A stretch of 64,000 nucleotides of DNA from Streptococcus ruminantium (GTDB lineage Bacteria; Bacillota; Bacilli; Lactobacillales; Streptococcaceae), in contig NZ_AP018400.1 in NCBI RefSeq assembly GCF_003609975.1, positions 1,128,501 through 1,192,500 on the forward strand, read 5' to 3'. The notes beneath the pieces are model-generated. The model ran no database searches. It worked only from the letters and a program-made list of their open reading frames with translations, and was not told where the DNA came from. Positions 45,731 to 54,446 of the stretch are shown here, in pieces. A program made the translations under genes and the position numbers. Positions within the stretch are counted from its first letter, which is position 1, and the number at the start of each line of letters is the position of its first letter.

Positions 45731-47984
45731 AAGTAAATTGATTAAAGATTTAGAGGAGTTGTTAGAAAAATATCCCAATTTTTCTCAAATTTTCATTCCA
45801 ATAATTTTATCAATCATATTATCGGTTATTCTGTTCATAGCCAAGATTCCACAAAGGTGTTTACAAAAATATAAAAAACGCCAGAAAATTTTTCAGAAAA
45901 AGCAATACATACAGGATAGTGCTTATTTAAAACGGGAATTGGAAATCCAAGAAATTCTTCAGGAACTCATCAAAGAACAGGACCTGACTATTGTATATGG
46001 TGCTCTAGGGCGTGGTAAGACAATTATACTTAAAAAGTTACATGATAGAGTTCTTGATAAAAAAGAAAAATCCCTTAAATTTTCATTGTATATCGATTTA
46101 GAAAAGAAAAATTTAATTAATGAACTGGAGAGAATTACTGAAATAAAGATAGTCAGTCCACTTGATTTTTATAATTGGCTTGATAATCTCCTTTGTCGTA
46201 AAAAATGTCTGATTATCCTAGATAATATTGCTCCGGCACAATACGCCAATATAATCAATTTTTTCCTTGATAATTATCACGTTCAATATAAGGTTATTCT
46301 GGGATTAAATTATATTAATCCTAAGGAATCTTCTCAAATAGAAATAAAGAATTTTGATGCGAAACAAGTTACTGAACTAGCAAAGCTACGTAGATTGGAC
46401 ATTGATGAAGACAATCTTTCAAGAGTGTTTACCTTGACTCAAGGTATTCCTGTCTATGTAGACTATCTTTTTAAAACTAATCGCCGTCCGCTTAACTTTG
46501 AACTCGTGGAGGTTATAACATCTCAATTAGCTATTTGCACTACTGAAGAGAAAGACCTCTTGCAGTCAATCGCTTTGAATAAAGTTCTATATCATGACTT
46601 TACCGAGGAATTATTCTCCACTTTTGATATTGGTCTAATAATGTCTTTGTCATCAAAAGGGTTGATTCAATTTGAAAAAATCACAAAGAATATTGAATTA
46701 AATTCGCTCATTGCTGAACAGTATCTCTCGCATTTAAAGAATGATTACGTGTACGTAAAATTACTGGAGTATTATAAAATACATAGTCAGGAAAATTTTT
46801 TAGAATTATCACTACGAGTGCCTATTGCAATAAAAAATGATTACTCAACTTTTAAGCAAATATTAAAACAATTGTACAACGATGAAAAATATCAATATCT
46901 ACTATATTTGGGTGAGATAATTTTACAAAATGGACCTCAAGTTTTTTTTGATTTTGATAACATTATTGATACTTTTTTTGACTGTTTTATTTCTTCTCTA
47001 TTAAAAATAGGAGATTACAACTACGCGAAAGATATTATCGATAAGATAAATGATTGCGACGTTTTTAATAGCAACCTAATCTATAGAAATGTTCGAACCG
47101 AAGCGATATCTTATAAGATAAATTTCTGTGATCTCTTACATTTAACGAATTCATTCCAAGATGCTATTGAAAACTTAGAATTATTATTGGCAACAAGTAC
47201 CGTATCCTCTGAACAACAAGAACGTTGTAACTATTTAATCTTGCATTGTAAGAGACACATCGGTGAGGACTTAAGCCAAATATCCAAGAACTTTCGTAAA
47301 CTTTCCAACAATAGTCAAGAAATCTATTATCAAATTCGTTCGCTATATTCAGCCTTTTCAATTGATATGTTTCAAAGGAAAAAACACCTGAAAAGAAAAT
47401 TTGCAGAATTGGAAAATAAAATAGATAGTTTACAGCCTAATAACGAGATAGTATTGTTCGCACAGCGTCATTATATTATTTTTTATCGTAAATATTGCAA
47501 TGACTTAGAAAAAGCAGAAAAACTCTTAATAAAAAATATTAAGAGTTTAGAGAATAGCAAATTAAGAATTTTATATGATTATTATTTTGAAGCTGGGGAA
47601 TTATACCGCGAGAAATTCTATTTCCAATCTTCTAAAAAGAATTATAAAGCGAGTGATGATTTCTATGAAAAAGCTATTGCATTTTCAAAAAATGTTGGAG
47701 ATACTAATTTATATCACAACGCCATGATTGGAAGGATATTATTGCAGGAGCAAACTACTAAAGTTACACAAGAAGATTTGAATTTCATTCATCGAGCTAT
47801 TCAAACAAATCCTTTGCTGAATAAAATGCAATTCCAATTAGCTTATTATTATCTAACACATGACTATGGCATGCTTGATGAACTCTCTAAGTATGCTAGG
47901 CTGTTAGAGTATGATGATACTTCTAATATTGCCCAAAAATTATCGAAAAAACAGTCTTGTTTTATACCTTTAACTGTCATGTAA
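45714..47984 (+). CDS. Membrane-anchored STAND-like NTPase with helical repeats
   Basis: A 756-residue protein. One membrane helix (about 24-43: FIPIILSIILSVILFIA) is followed by a basic stretch and a P-loop domain with Walker A IVYGALGRGKT (about 92-102) and Walker B KCLIILDN (about 162). The rest is an NB-ARC/AAA-like continuation (ILGLNYINPKE, LTQGIPVYVDYLF) and about 450 residues of helical TPR-like repeats with many Tyr, Leu and Lys. This is the build of signal-transducing STAND ATPases, including some phage-defence proteins. ATG at 45714 lies in the inverted repeat; the TTG at 45738 fits the ribosome site GGTAGGAGA better. GC content is much lower than in flanking genes. The 3' end overlaps the convergent gene by 15 bases. 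Confidence 0.75.
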   Translation: MLSVGESKLIKDLEELLEKYPNFSQIFIPIILSIILSVILFIAKIPQRCLQKYKKRQKIFQKKQYIQDSAYLKRELEIQEILQELIKEQDLTIVYGALGRGKTIILKKLHDRVLDKKEKSLKFSLYIDLEKKNLINELERITEIKIVSPLDFYNWLDNLLCRKKCLIILDNIAPAQYANIINFFLDNYHVQYKVILGLNYINPKESSQIEIKNFDAKQVTELAKLRRLDIDEDNLSRVFTLTQGIPVYVDYLFKTNRRPLNFELVEVITSQLAICTTEEKDLLQSIALNKVLYHDFTEELFSTFDIGLIMSLSSKGLIQFEKITKNIELNSLIAEQYLSHLKNDYVYVKLLEYYKIHSQENFLELSLRVPIAIKNDYSTFKQILKQLYNDEKYQYLLYLGEIILQNGPQVFFDFDNIIDTFFDCFISSLLKIGDYNYAKDIIDKINDCDVFNSNLIYRNVRTEAISYKINFCDLLHLTNSFQDAIENLELLLATSTVSSEQQERCNYLILHCKRHIGEDLSQISKNFRKLSNNSQEIYYQIRSLYSAFSIDMFQRKKHLKRKFAELENKIDSLQPNNEIVLFAQRHYIIFYRKYCNDLEKAEKLLIKNIKSLENSKLRILYDYYFEAGELYREKFYFQSSKKNYKASDDFYEKAIAFSKNVGDTNLYHNAMIGRILLQEQTTKVTQEDLNFIHRAIQTNPLLNKMQFQLAYYYLTHDYGMLDELSKYARLLEYDDTSNIAQKLSKKQSCFIPLTVM

Positions 47985-49232
47985 ACTTTGTTTAAATTGG
48001 TTAACTTGTGCTTCTGAAAAAGTATAGTTCAGAGTTCGTTTTGCTTTTAAAAAGTTATCAACATGCTTAGTGATTTCATCGCTAGGCATATTATTTTTTA
48101 TTGCCGTTAGTATCGTGACTATAGTACCAATGATATCGATTTCCCAATTATAGCGTGCAATCTCTTGTAAACCAATCCTAATTCCAAAATCATTATAGAT
48201 TTTCTTTTCTCGCTTTGTTACGGATATGCCATAGTGGCAACATGCTTCAAAAAACGCATCTAATTCAATTTGATTAGGAAAAGAGAGCCAAATTTGGTGA
48301 GTTTCAGAATACCGTTCATCACCTACTAAGGTAAAGCCGTTCCTTAGTAACTTTTTAGAAAGGTCTTTGACCATTTGCCGAATATTTTGAGAATAGGCAT
48401 TGCCAAATTTTTCAAATTCAATCAACGTTGTTATCAGACTGAGTATGTGATGAAAATGGGTATTTCTTAAGAAGTCAGGATTGATTGCTTCATATTTTTG
48501 AAGTAACAATCGATTATTTGTCAATATAAGACCACATGTCACCCCTGGAAGAGTTTTATGAGCAGCACCAAACATAATGAAATTATCATCGCTTTTGTTA
48601 AAATATTCAAAGGGATTTTTATTCTCTTTACCAGCAATCAGACCCAGAGTCTGAGTTGCATCGTATAATAAGATACAGTCTTTCGGCAAAATAATCTTTT
48701 CTAAATTAGGTTGGAATAAAATATCAGAAAGACAAACCAATATCCCTTTGGCACTTTCCTCTATAAGTGCTTTATTTAATTGGTCGTAATCAAAATCTAA
48801 TTTATTGTAGTCATAAGGAATATATCTAGTAATTATCCCTAATCTTCGACATATTTTCTTTATTGAGGTATGTCCACCATATTCATCACTTGAAATATAT
48901 ACAATGTCCCCTTCCTCAAATAAAGTCATTAATAACGACGTAACAGCATTAATACCAGATAAGGTGCGTGCATCAGCATATTGTGCACCATATAATTCAA
49001 GACATAGTTCGTTTAAAAAAAGATTAAATTCAAAGAGCTTGCTACTCCCTAAAAAATTATTTTCTTGGTAGGTAGAACTTGCTCCTAGAAGATATTTCTC
49101 TTGCAATGATGAAGAGAGCATAATTTTAGAAAAAGGTGATACAACATTCTCTGCTGCGCATAGAGGAAGTTGATTCTGGTATGTAAAGATTGCATCATTG
49201 TATAGCTGTTTAAATTTCCACAAGGTATCCAT
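47970..49232 (-). CDS. PLP-dependent enzyme resembling serine hydroxymethyltransferase
   Basis: A 420-residue fold-type I PLP enzyme. SHMT-like features: LCAAENVVSPFSKIML (about 24-39), DARTLSGINAVTSLL (about 86), the PLP-binding Asp in LLYDATQTLGLIAG, and the Schiff-base lysine in AAHKTLPGVTCGLIL (about 225), equivalent to the THKT motif of GlyA. The whole is too divergent for housekeeping GlyA, and it lacks folate-pathway neighbours. The ATG at 49232 is preceded by TAGGAGA, which belongs to the right inverted repeat. It could act on an amino acid or on a modified metabolite; the function is unknown. Confidence 0.72.
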   Translation of the reverse strand: MDTLWKFKQLYNDAIFTYQNQLPLCAAENVVSPFSKIMLSSSLQEKYLLGASSTYQENNFLGSSKLFEFNLFLNELCLELYGAQYADARTLSGINAVTSLLMTLFEEGDIVYISSDEYGGHTSIKKICRRLGIITRYIPYDYNKLDFDYDQLNKALIEESAKGILVCLSDILFQPNLEKIILPKDCILLYDATQTLGLIAGKENKNPFEYFNKSDDNFIMFGAAHKTLPGVTCGLILTNNRLLLQKYEAINPDFLRNTHFHHILSLITTLIEFEKFGNAYSQNIRQMVKDLSKKLLRNGFTLVGDERYSETHQIWLSFPNQIELDAFFEACCHYGISVTKREKKIYNDFGIRIGLQEIARYNWEIDIIGTIVTILTAIKNNMPSDEITKHVDNFLKAKRTLNYTFSEAQVNQFKQSLHDS

Positions 49233-49236
49233 AATC

Positions 49237-49266
49237 TCTCCTACCGATAACATTTTATTATCACTA
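49237..49266 (-). repeat. 30-bp inverted repeat, right arm
   Basis: Perfect inverted copy of 45701-45730, giving the PLP-enzyme gene the same ATG and ribosome site as the NTPase gene. The two arms enclose 3506 bases (45731-49236). Confidence 0.95.
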
Positions 49267-49324
49267 TACAAGCACTTTAAATAAGTCTATAATAGCAGCG
49301 TAACAATTTGAAAAGGAGACATTC

Positions 49325-50215
49325 ATGAATTACACTATTATTTCTACTTACTTGGACTACTGCAAAAACCATAGACGTTTAAGCCAACATACTATCCGAG
49401 CATATAAAAATGACCTCAATCAATTTTACAATTCCAAACAGGAAAATATAGAAAATTATGTCGAATACTTAACAAAATCAGATATTAAAACAAGTACCTT
49501 ACGACGAAAAATCGCGTGTCTAAAAGTTTTCTATAACTATCTAAAGTCCCAAAATATAATCAAAGAGAACCCCTTTAGTAAGTTACGCTTTCAATTTCGA
49601 CCGGAAAAATCCTTGCCCAAAACTATTCCTTGTAGGGAATTAAAAAAGATTTATCTATATCTAAGCAAGAGGTGTCTAACTACCAAAACACCTTATCAGA
49701 GACAAAAAGCCGAGCGAAACTTACTTATTATCTCTCTCCTACTATCAACTGGCATAAGGATTTCAGAACTTTGTCATATTCAAATTTCAAGTATCAATCT
49801 CTCAAATCGTACTCTACATATTATGGGTAAAGGAAAAAAAGAACGAATAATATTTTTAGGGGACAATACCACTTTTATCCTATTAAAATCATACATAACA
49901 GCATATTGTAATGAGTCGGATAAGTTTTTATTTCCTGGTAATACTCCACACAGGCCACTATCCGATCAAAGTATCCGCTTAATCTTAAAAAATATTCGAG
50001 AGCATATTCATCTGAATATTCCTATTACACCTCATATGTTTCGACATAGCTTTGCTACGATGTTATTAGATAACGATGTAGATATTCGTTACATCCAACA
50101 AATACTTGGACACAGTTCTATTTCTATAACCCAAATCTACACCCACGTATCACAATCGAAGCAAAAAGAAATCTTAAGTTTATACAATCCAATCACCTCT
50201 ATTCTTCCCAAATAA
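49325..50215 (+). CDS. Tyrosine recombinase (XerC/integrase family)
   Basis: A 296-residue site-specific recombinase. The N-terminal SAM-like DNA-binding domain (about 1-85) is followed by a catalytic domain with all active residues: Arg in STGIRISELCH (about 145), Lys in MGKGKKERIIF (about 172), His-x-x-Arg in TPHMFRHSFATMLL (about 240), His in LGHSSISITQIYTHV (about 263) and the nucleophile Tyr in the same segment. It starts 58 bases outside the right inverted repeat, points away from it, and has AAAAGGAG before the ATG and TATAAT at about 49288. It is the obvious candidate to invert the neighbouring segment. Confidence 0.9.
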   Translation: MNYTIISTYLDYCKNHRRLSQHTIRAYKNDLNQFYNSKQENIENYVEYLTKSDIKTSTLRRKIACLKVFYNYLKSQNIIKENPFSKLRFQFRPEKSLPKTIPCRELKKIYLYLSKRCLTTKTPYQRQKAERNLLIISLLLSTGIRISELCHIQISSINLSNRTLHIMGKGKKERIIFLGDNTTFILLKSYITAYCNESDKFLFPGNTPHRPLSDQSIRLILKNIREHIHLNIPITPHMFRHSFATMLLDNDVDIRYIQQILGHSSISITQIYTHVSQSKQKEILSLYNPITSILPK

Positions 50216-50535
50216 CATGCTTAAGCTGGCGTGAAAAACTTTGAGCAAACTCTATTGTAGAGCCTTTTTAAGCATAGAAAAAACTTACGGACTAACCAAA
50301 CTCCATTAGAAAATTATATGGAATTTAAAATGTTCTACAGCATAGGCGCGCGTTAAACTTGAAATCTCCTATTCGATGAACTGATTCCTCTAAAAAACTA
50401 TGATGCTAAACATAAATGTCGCGTAAACAAAGGAAATAACTACGATGATTGCTCACTCCATCTCAAGAGTAAGTTACTCTCTGTTGACTAGCAACTAACT
50501 AATTCGTGACATCCGTTATTATAAGTATAAAATAT
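50216..50535. other. Gene-free stretch after the recombinase
   Basis: About 320 bases without a credible gene. It contains one inverted repeat, ATGCTTAA (50217-50224) and TTAAGCAT (50268-50275), just after the recombinase stop, without a T-tract. Confidence 0.4.
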
Positions 50536-50582
50536 TAAAAAAGGCATGAATCCCATGGAATATGGAAAAACATACCTTTTAA
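50536..50582 (-). terminator. Terminator of the gls24 operon
   Basis: Minus strand AAAAGGTATG ... CATGCCTTTTTT, a seven-pair stem with a large loop and a six-T tail. Confidence 0.6.
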
Positions 50583-50660
50583 CTATCTAATTTAATTGAA
50601 ACTTAGCAGATAACCTTTCTTGTTTTCCACCAGAGACTTTCATCTCTGTGCTCTTTCAAT

Positions 50661-51203
50661 CTACTGAACTCGACTTTCCTCTACAGCACCCCTAACTTGT
50701 TCTGCTGTCTGCCCTAAAACCTCTCCAGCCTTGGCCGCTTGTTCAGAGACAAAATCAGTCGTTGCCTTCCCTGCCTCTGTTACACGATCCTGAATTGTTA
50801 TGGATTCTTTTTCAAATTCACCACGTGTCTTAATATCTACAACATGGACATTAACTTCAATGACTTCTAGATGGGTCATACGAGCGACTTCTTCACTGAT
50901 AATTAACTTGATTGTATCAACAATTTCCGGAATATCACGACCGTATTCTACAACAATTCGCAAATCAGTTGCAACTTGCTTTGTTCCAACTTCAACATTA
51001 ACCCCTTCAGTAACATCATCACTGTTAATAATTTTGTTTTTAAAATCCGTCAGGAATCCACCACTTACCGAAAGTAGACCTGGTACTGTCTCCAATGATT
51101 TACCAATGATTTTTTCAATAACCCTGTCACTGTACGTGATGTCTCCTTTAAGACCTGCTGCTTCATGTTGTTGCGTCAAGTTGTTAGTTGTTTGATTTGA
51201 CAT
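50661..51203 (-). CDS. Asp23/Gls24 family envelope stress protein (second copy)
   Basis: A 180-residue alkaline-shock protein. The family core runs from ITYSDRVIEKIIGKSLETVPG (about 21-41) through GVNVEVGTKQVATDLRIVVEYG to VIEVNVHVVDIKTR (about 116-129). The C-terminal 50 residues are a variable tail rich in Ala, Glu and Gln. Asp23 proteins form a layer beneath the membrane bound to AmaP and are linked to envelope stress, bile resistance and virulence in streptococci and enterococci. It is a paralogue of the gene at 51490 and last in the six-gene operon. Confidence 0.9.
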   Translation of the reverse strand: MSNQTTNNLTQQHEAAGLKGDITYSDRVIEKIIGKSLETVPGLLSVSGGFLTDFKNKIINSDDVTEGVNVEVGTKQVATDLRIVVEYGRDIPEIVDTIKLIISEEVARMTHLEVIEVNVHVVDIKTRGEFEKESITIQDRVTEAGKATTDFVSEQAAKAGEVLGQTAEQVRGAVEESRVQ

Positions 51204-51234
51204 AATGAGTTCCTCCGCCTATTTCTTTAATGTA

Positions 51235-51450
51235 TTACTTTCCTGCTTCATCATTGTCCGTGTGTTTTTTGACACCATCAATGATGCCTTCGACAGTACC
51301 CTTGACATCCGCTGCTACTTCCTTGATCTTACCGGCCACCTTATCAACAACACCTTCTGCCTCAATCTTTTTATCATCAGTCAGTTTTCCGACAGTCTCT
51401 TTGATAGTGCCCTTTGCTTGATCCAATTTTGCATCGATTTTTTCAGTCAT
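51235..51450 (-). CDS. CsbD family stress protein
   Basis: A 71-residue highly charged protein starting MTEKIDAKLDQAKGTIKETV, with the repeated pattern KL/KGxIKExxGK of CsbD-like proteins. These small helical, probably partly disordered proteins are induced by general stress; the mechanism is unknown. It lies between the two gls24-type genes. The ATG follows AAAGAGGAAATTAT. Confidence 0.88.
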   Translation of the reverse strand: MTEKIDAKLDQAKGTIKETVGKLTDDKKIEAEGVVDKVAGKIKEVAADVKGTVEGIIDGVKKHTDNDEAGK

Positions 51451-51489
51451 ATAATTTCCTCTTTCTACTTTTAACCTAGCTTATTACTA

Positions 51490-52002
51490 CTAAATTACAC
51501 GTGGTTCATCTGATTCTGTTAGGTTTTGGATTCCCTTAGCAGCTTTGTTATAATGGGCTGAGGCAAACTCACCAGTTGTTTGAGCAACTTCAGTGATTCG
51601 TTCCTGCAAACTAATCTTTTCTTCTTCATACTGCTGGCGGGTCTTAATATCTACGACGTTAACATTAACTTCTACGACATCTAAGTTTGTCATTCCCTTA
51701 ACTTCTGTTTCGATGACCTTTTTAATATCTTCGAAAATTGTTGGAACATGTTTTTTGTACTCAGCCACAATATTCAAATCCACTGCAACTTGTTTTTTCC
51801 CAACTTCAACATTCACACCATCTCTGGTTGAGTCTGTATTAACCAATTTTTCTTTAATATTGGATAAGAAACCACCATCCACTCCCAAAAGACCATCTAC
51901 GGATTCGAGAGCTAGTCCGATGATTTTTTCAATAACTTTATCATCATAAGTTAAATCACCACGGATAGTTTTTGCTTTTGTTAGTTCTACTGCTTGAGTC
52001 AT
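51490..52002 (-). CDS. Asp23/Gls24 family envelope stress protein (first copy)
   Basis: A 170-residue alkaline-shock protein with the family core LTYDDKVIEKIIGLALES (17-34), GVNVEVGKKQVAVDLNIVAEY and VVEVNVNVVDIKTRQQYEEEK. It is about half identical by eye to the copy at 50661, but its tail differs. It follows the DUF2273 gene and belongs to the AmaP-anchored envelope stress layer. The ATG at 52002 has AGAGAGG upstream. Confidence 0.9.
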   Translation of the reverse strand: MTQAVELTKAKTIRGDLTYDDKVIEKIIGLALESVDGLLGVDGGFLSNIKEKLVNTDSTRDGVNVEVGKKQVAVDLNIVAEYKKHVPTIFEDIKKVIETEVKGMTNLDVVEVNVNVVDIKTRQQYEEEKISLQERITEVAQTTGEFASAHYNKAAKGIQNLTESDEPRVI

Positions 52003-52040
52003 ACATTATACCTCTCTTTATTAGTTTATGTTTGCACTAC

Positions 52041-52232
52041 TTATTTGAACAACTGTTTCAAAAGCTGTGTTTTTTGTAAGTAATTAGCAATGAAGATACC
52101 GCTTAGCATAAAAGCTACAATTAGTAACGTTTTTAAAAATCCAATTTGTATCAATAGTACTGCCACGAGTAAACCGACTAATGCACCTGTTATTGAGTAT
52201 TGATAATGACTAAACCATTTTTTCCAGTTCAT
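52041..52232 (-). CDS. DUF2273 small membrane protein
   Basis: A 63-residue protein with two hydrophobic segments (about 13-31 and 34-50) and a basic C-terminus. It begins MNWKKWFSHYQYSITGALVG and has the usual size and operon position, between amaP and gls24, of DUF2273 proteins. Likely a membrane partner of the Asp23 layer. The ATG at 52232 follows AGGAGGCATT. Confidence 0.85.
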   Translation of the reverse strand: MNWKKWFSHYQYSITGALVGLLVAVLLIQIGFLKTLLIVAFMLSGIFIANYLQKTQLLKQLFK

Positions 52233-52240
52233 AATGCCTC

Positions 52241-52816
52241 CTATTCTACACGACTAGACGTTACTTTCTGCTTAGGCTCGATATGAGTGACAGCTACATG
52301 GTAGTCTAATTTCTTGGCAATACCAAAGAATTGCTCCAATCCTGCCCGAATTTCTTTCTCTAGGGCTGCTAGTTTTGCGGGAACATCAACCTTTGGAACA
52401 ATTCGTCCACTCGCGTAAACCTTGAAGCGATTACGAAACATCTTCACTTTGACAGCAGGTGAAGGCATGATTCCTTCTTCCTGAATCAAAGTACGAATAT
52501 AAGATTCAATAGCATCTTTTTTGATTTCTAATCGTCCAGATTCTGTATCCTCCAATTCAACCTCTGTATAAAGTCTTGGATAAAATATCACTACCAGAAT
52601 GAACATTAGGAGAAAGATTAGCACCGCCGTTGCCGTCCAAAAGATATAGGGAGCTAAGGTACTTTGTAAAGCTGGCTTGAGATATAAGGAAGTTATTAGA
52701 TTAGATACTTGATCCGGAAACCTTACCTTATCCACAGTCATTAGAGCCAATATTCCAACTAGAAGACTTAGAAGAAATCCGAAACTAACGAAACTTATTT
52801 TTTTGACCCTATTCAT
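52241..52816 (-). CDS. amaP: Alkaline shock membrane anchor protein AmaP
   Basis: A 191-residue membrane protein with two helices (about 9-28 and 56-81) and a cytosolic beta-rich domain containing VKMFRNRFKVYASGRIVPKV (about 124-143), related in pattern to the Asp23 core. In staphylococci AmaP anchors Asp23 to the membrane. It lies between the GlsB-like and DUF2273 genes, each within about 12 bases. The ATG at 52816 follows GAGGGAGAAATTT. Confidence 0.88.
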   Translation of the reverse strand: MNRVKKISFVSFGFLLSLLVGILALMTVDKVRFPDQVSNLITSLYLKPALQSTLAPYIFWTATAVLIFLLMFILVVIFYPRLYTEVELEDTESGRLEIKKDAIESYIRTLIQEEGIMPSPAVKVKMFRNRFKVYASGRIVPKVDVPAKLAALEKEIRAGLEQFFGIAKKLDYHVAVTHIEPKQKVTSSRVE

Positions 52817-52828
52817 AAATTTCTCCCT

Positions 52829-53068
52829 CTAGCGAGATTTTCCTAGAAAGAAGGAAACGACTGCGACTACAATAACAGCTCCAAGAATTGAAGGAATTAA
52901 AGCCATGCCTGCTAAAGTTGGTCCCCAAACACCAAAGAGTGATTGGCCAACCGAGGCACCAATGAGCCCAGCCAGAATATTAGCTATCCATCCCATAGAG
53001 CCACCTTTTTTTGTTACAGCTCCAGCAACAACTCCGATAAATGCACCTACAATAATTGACCACAACAT
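52829..53068 (-). CDS. glsB: GlsB/YeaQ/YmgE family membrane protein
   Basis: A 79-residue, very hydrophobic protein with three short helices rich in Gly (VGAFIGVVAGAVTKKGGSMG, LAGLIGASVGQSLFG, GAVIVVAVVSFFLG). This is the transglycosylase-associated-protein/YeaQ family of stress proteins. It is first in the gls24 operon, about 65 bases from the promoter. The ATG at 53068 follows AGAAAGGAACATAGAAT. Confidence 0.9.
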   Translation of the reverse strand: MLWSIIVGAFIGVVAGAVTKKGGSMGWIANILAGLIGASVGQSLFGVWGPTLAGMALIPSILGAVIVVAVVSFFLGKSR

Positions 53069-53101
53069 ATTCTATGTTCCTTTCTGTATAGTTGCTAAAA
53101 C

Positions 53102-53204
53102 TGACAACTATTTTTTTAATATATATTGTCATTTTACAGATTTTGAAGATAGTTGTCAACACTTTTGCTCATAGTTGCAACATTTTTTAAAAAACAAGTT
53201 GTCA
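53102..53204. promoter_or_regulatory. Four TGACAAC-type repeats around the gls24 promoter
   Basis: TGACAACTA (53102-53110), TAGTTGTCA (53150-53158, over the -35), TAGTTGCAA (53172-53180) and AAGTTGTCA (53196-53204). The first is inverted relative to the others. The arrangement suggests a multi-site operator. Confidence 0.5.
53131..53159 (-). promoter_or_regulatory. Promoter of the gls24 operon
   Basis: Minus strand TTGACA (53154-53159), 17-base spacer, TAAAAT (53131-53136): a near-consensus housekeeping promoter. Confidence 0.85.
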
Positions 53205-53227
53205 AGTTTAGATAAAATAAATATCTC

Positions 53228-53266
53228 AAAAAAAAAAAAAGACTAGGACACAAATCCTAATCTCAA
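53228..53266 (-). terminator. Terminator of the lipid kinase gene
   Basis: Minus strand GATTAGGA-TTTGTG-TCCTAGTC followed by thirteen T. Confidence 0.9.
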
Positions 53267-53270
53267 CTCC

Positions 53271-54167
53271 TTAGGGAACCATCACCCTGATCCCTTCAGG
53301 CAGTACAGTCAATTTAACAGGTAAATAATCACTTTTATCTCCATCAATTCTTGTTCGAGCACTTCTGTAGCGTCGCTTGTATTGTTTAATCGATAGTTCT
53401 GAAGTACGAAAATGTTGAAGCTCTTGTAGTTGAGCGACTTCCCCTCTGAAAATACGAGGCAGACGAAGCAACCATCGCCACAAAGAAACATCTGAGAAGA
53501 GATAAACACTCATCAAACCATCGTCAAATTCAGAAACGGTATCAAATTGGGTTATGCCACCGATTGACTTGGTCAAAGTAATGAGCAAAATCTTAGTTTT
53601 ATACCTGACGAGCTCTTGCCCATATCTTAACTCCAGATAATAATTCCTATTTCTAAAAAGAACCCGTATCGTATCCTTAAGATAGGCTAACGGTCCCCAT
53701 TTTCTTTTTTGTGCCGATGTTACCTTAGCTGCAATATCTGCCATAATGCCCAGAGTCAAACTCGAAATGGCGTATTGCTGGTTGACCTGGCATAGTTTTA
53801 CAGCTTTAACCTGCCCCTTCAAAAGGTTTGGAATAGCTGCTTCTCCAATAGGAATTCCCAAGGATTTAGCAAAATTATTAACAGTCCCTGAGGGTAATAT
53901 TCCCAGAACAGAATGGCCACCACCTTCATAGATACCACCTGCTATTTTATTTATCGTACCATCACCACCCATGGTAACCACCAAATCAACCCGTTCTTCA
54001 GAAGCTTGTTTGGCCAGAGCTACCGCTTCTTCAATACTTTTAGGTTCATGCAAGCAGATATTTTTTTCTTCTACCCCCTCACCTGCCAGATAGGTTGTCA
54101 ATGTTTTGATTAAGCTTGTTTTATCACCAGAACCTGACTTAGAATTGTAAAGAACCAATACTTTCAT
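53271..54167 (-). CDS. Diacylglycerol/lipid kinase family protein
   Basis: A 298-residue kinase of the DagK/YegS/BmrU family, phosphorylating diacylglycerol or a related lipid at the membrane. Visible: the N-terminal KVLVLYNSKSGSGDKTSL (2-19), nucleotide motif VTMGGDGTINKIAGG (about 66-80), GILPSGTVNNFAKSLGIP (about 90-107) and the C-terminal ARTRIDGDKSDYLPVKLTV, with the conserved Asp-Gly. The start ATG at 54167 follows GGGAGGAAGCAG. It is a single gene with its own terminator. Confidence 0.88.
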   Translation of the reverse strand: MKVLVLYNSKSGSGDKTSLIKTLTTYLAGEGVEEKNICLHEPKSIEEAVALAKQASEERVDLVVTMGGDGTINKIAGGIYEGGGHSVLGILPSGTVNNFAKSLGIPIGEAAIPNLLKGQVKAVKLCQVNQQYAISSLTLGIMADIAAKVTSAQKRKWGPLAYLKDTIRVLFRNRNYYLELRYGQELVRYKTKILLITLTKSIGGITQFDTVSEFDDGLMSVYLFSDVSLWRWLLRLPRIFRGEVAQLQELQHFRTSELSIKQYKRRYRSARTRIDGDKSDYLPVKLTVLPEGIRVMVP

Positions 54168-54410
54168 CTGCTTCCTCCCTTTCCTATCATTTATTATAAC
54201 AAAATTTAGAAGAAGTTAGGAATCTAGTATTTCGCTTAGCGTTATTAGTAAGATATGAAAAGGGAGAATAGATGAGGACAAGGGAGGCTTCTCATTGGAA
54301 TGAAGCAGGGTAATTGCTATGAACTTAAAAAGACACTGTTTTTTATTTTTTATATTGTCTATTTTTAAAAATATCACTATATCAATAAGAAAAATAACTA
54401 TAAATCACAA
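54168..54410. other. Divergent intergenic region
   Basis: AT-rich sequence between the divergent lipid kinase and busR-like genes. A 32-codon frame from 54320 has no convincing ribosome site. Nothing else is identifiable. Confidence 0.4.
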
Positions 54411-54446
54411 AAAGTGACAACAACAAATAAAAATATTGTAGCTTAT

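Noticed and set aside
54320..54418. 32-codon frame before the busR-like gene
   Set aside because: The ribosome site is poor and composition is that of AT-rich noncoding sequence.
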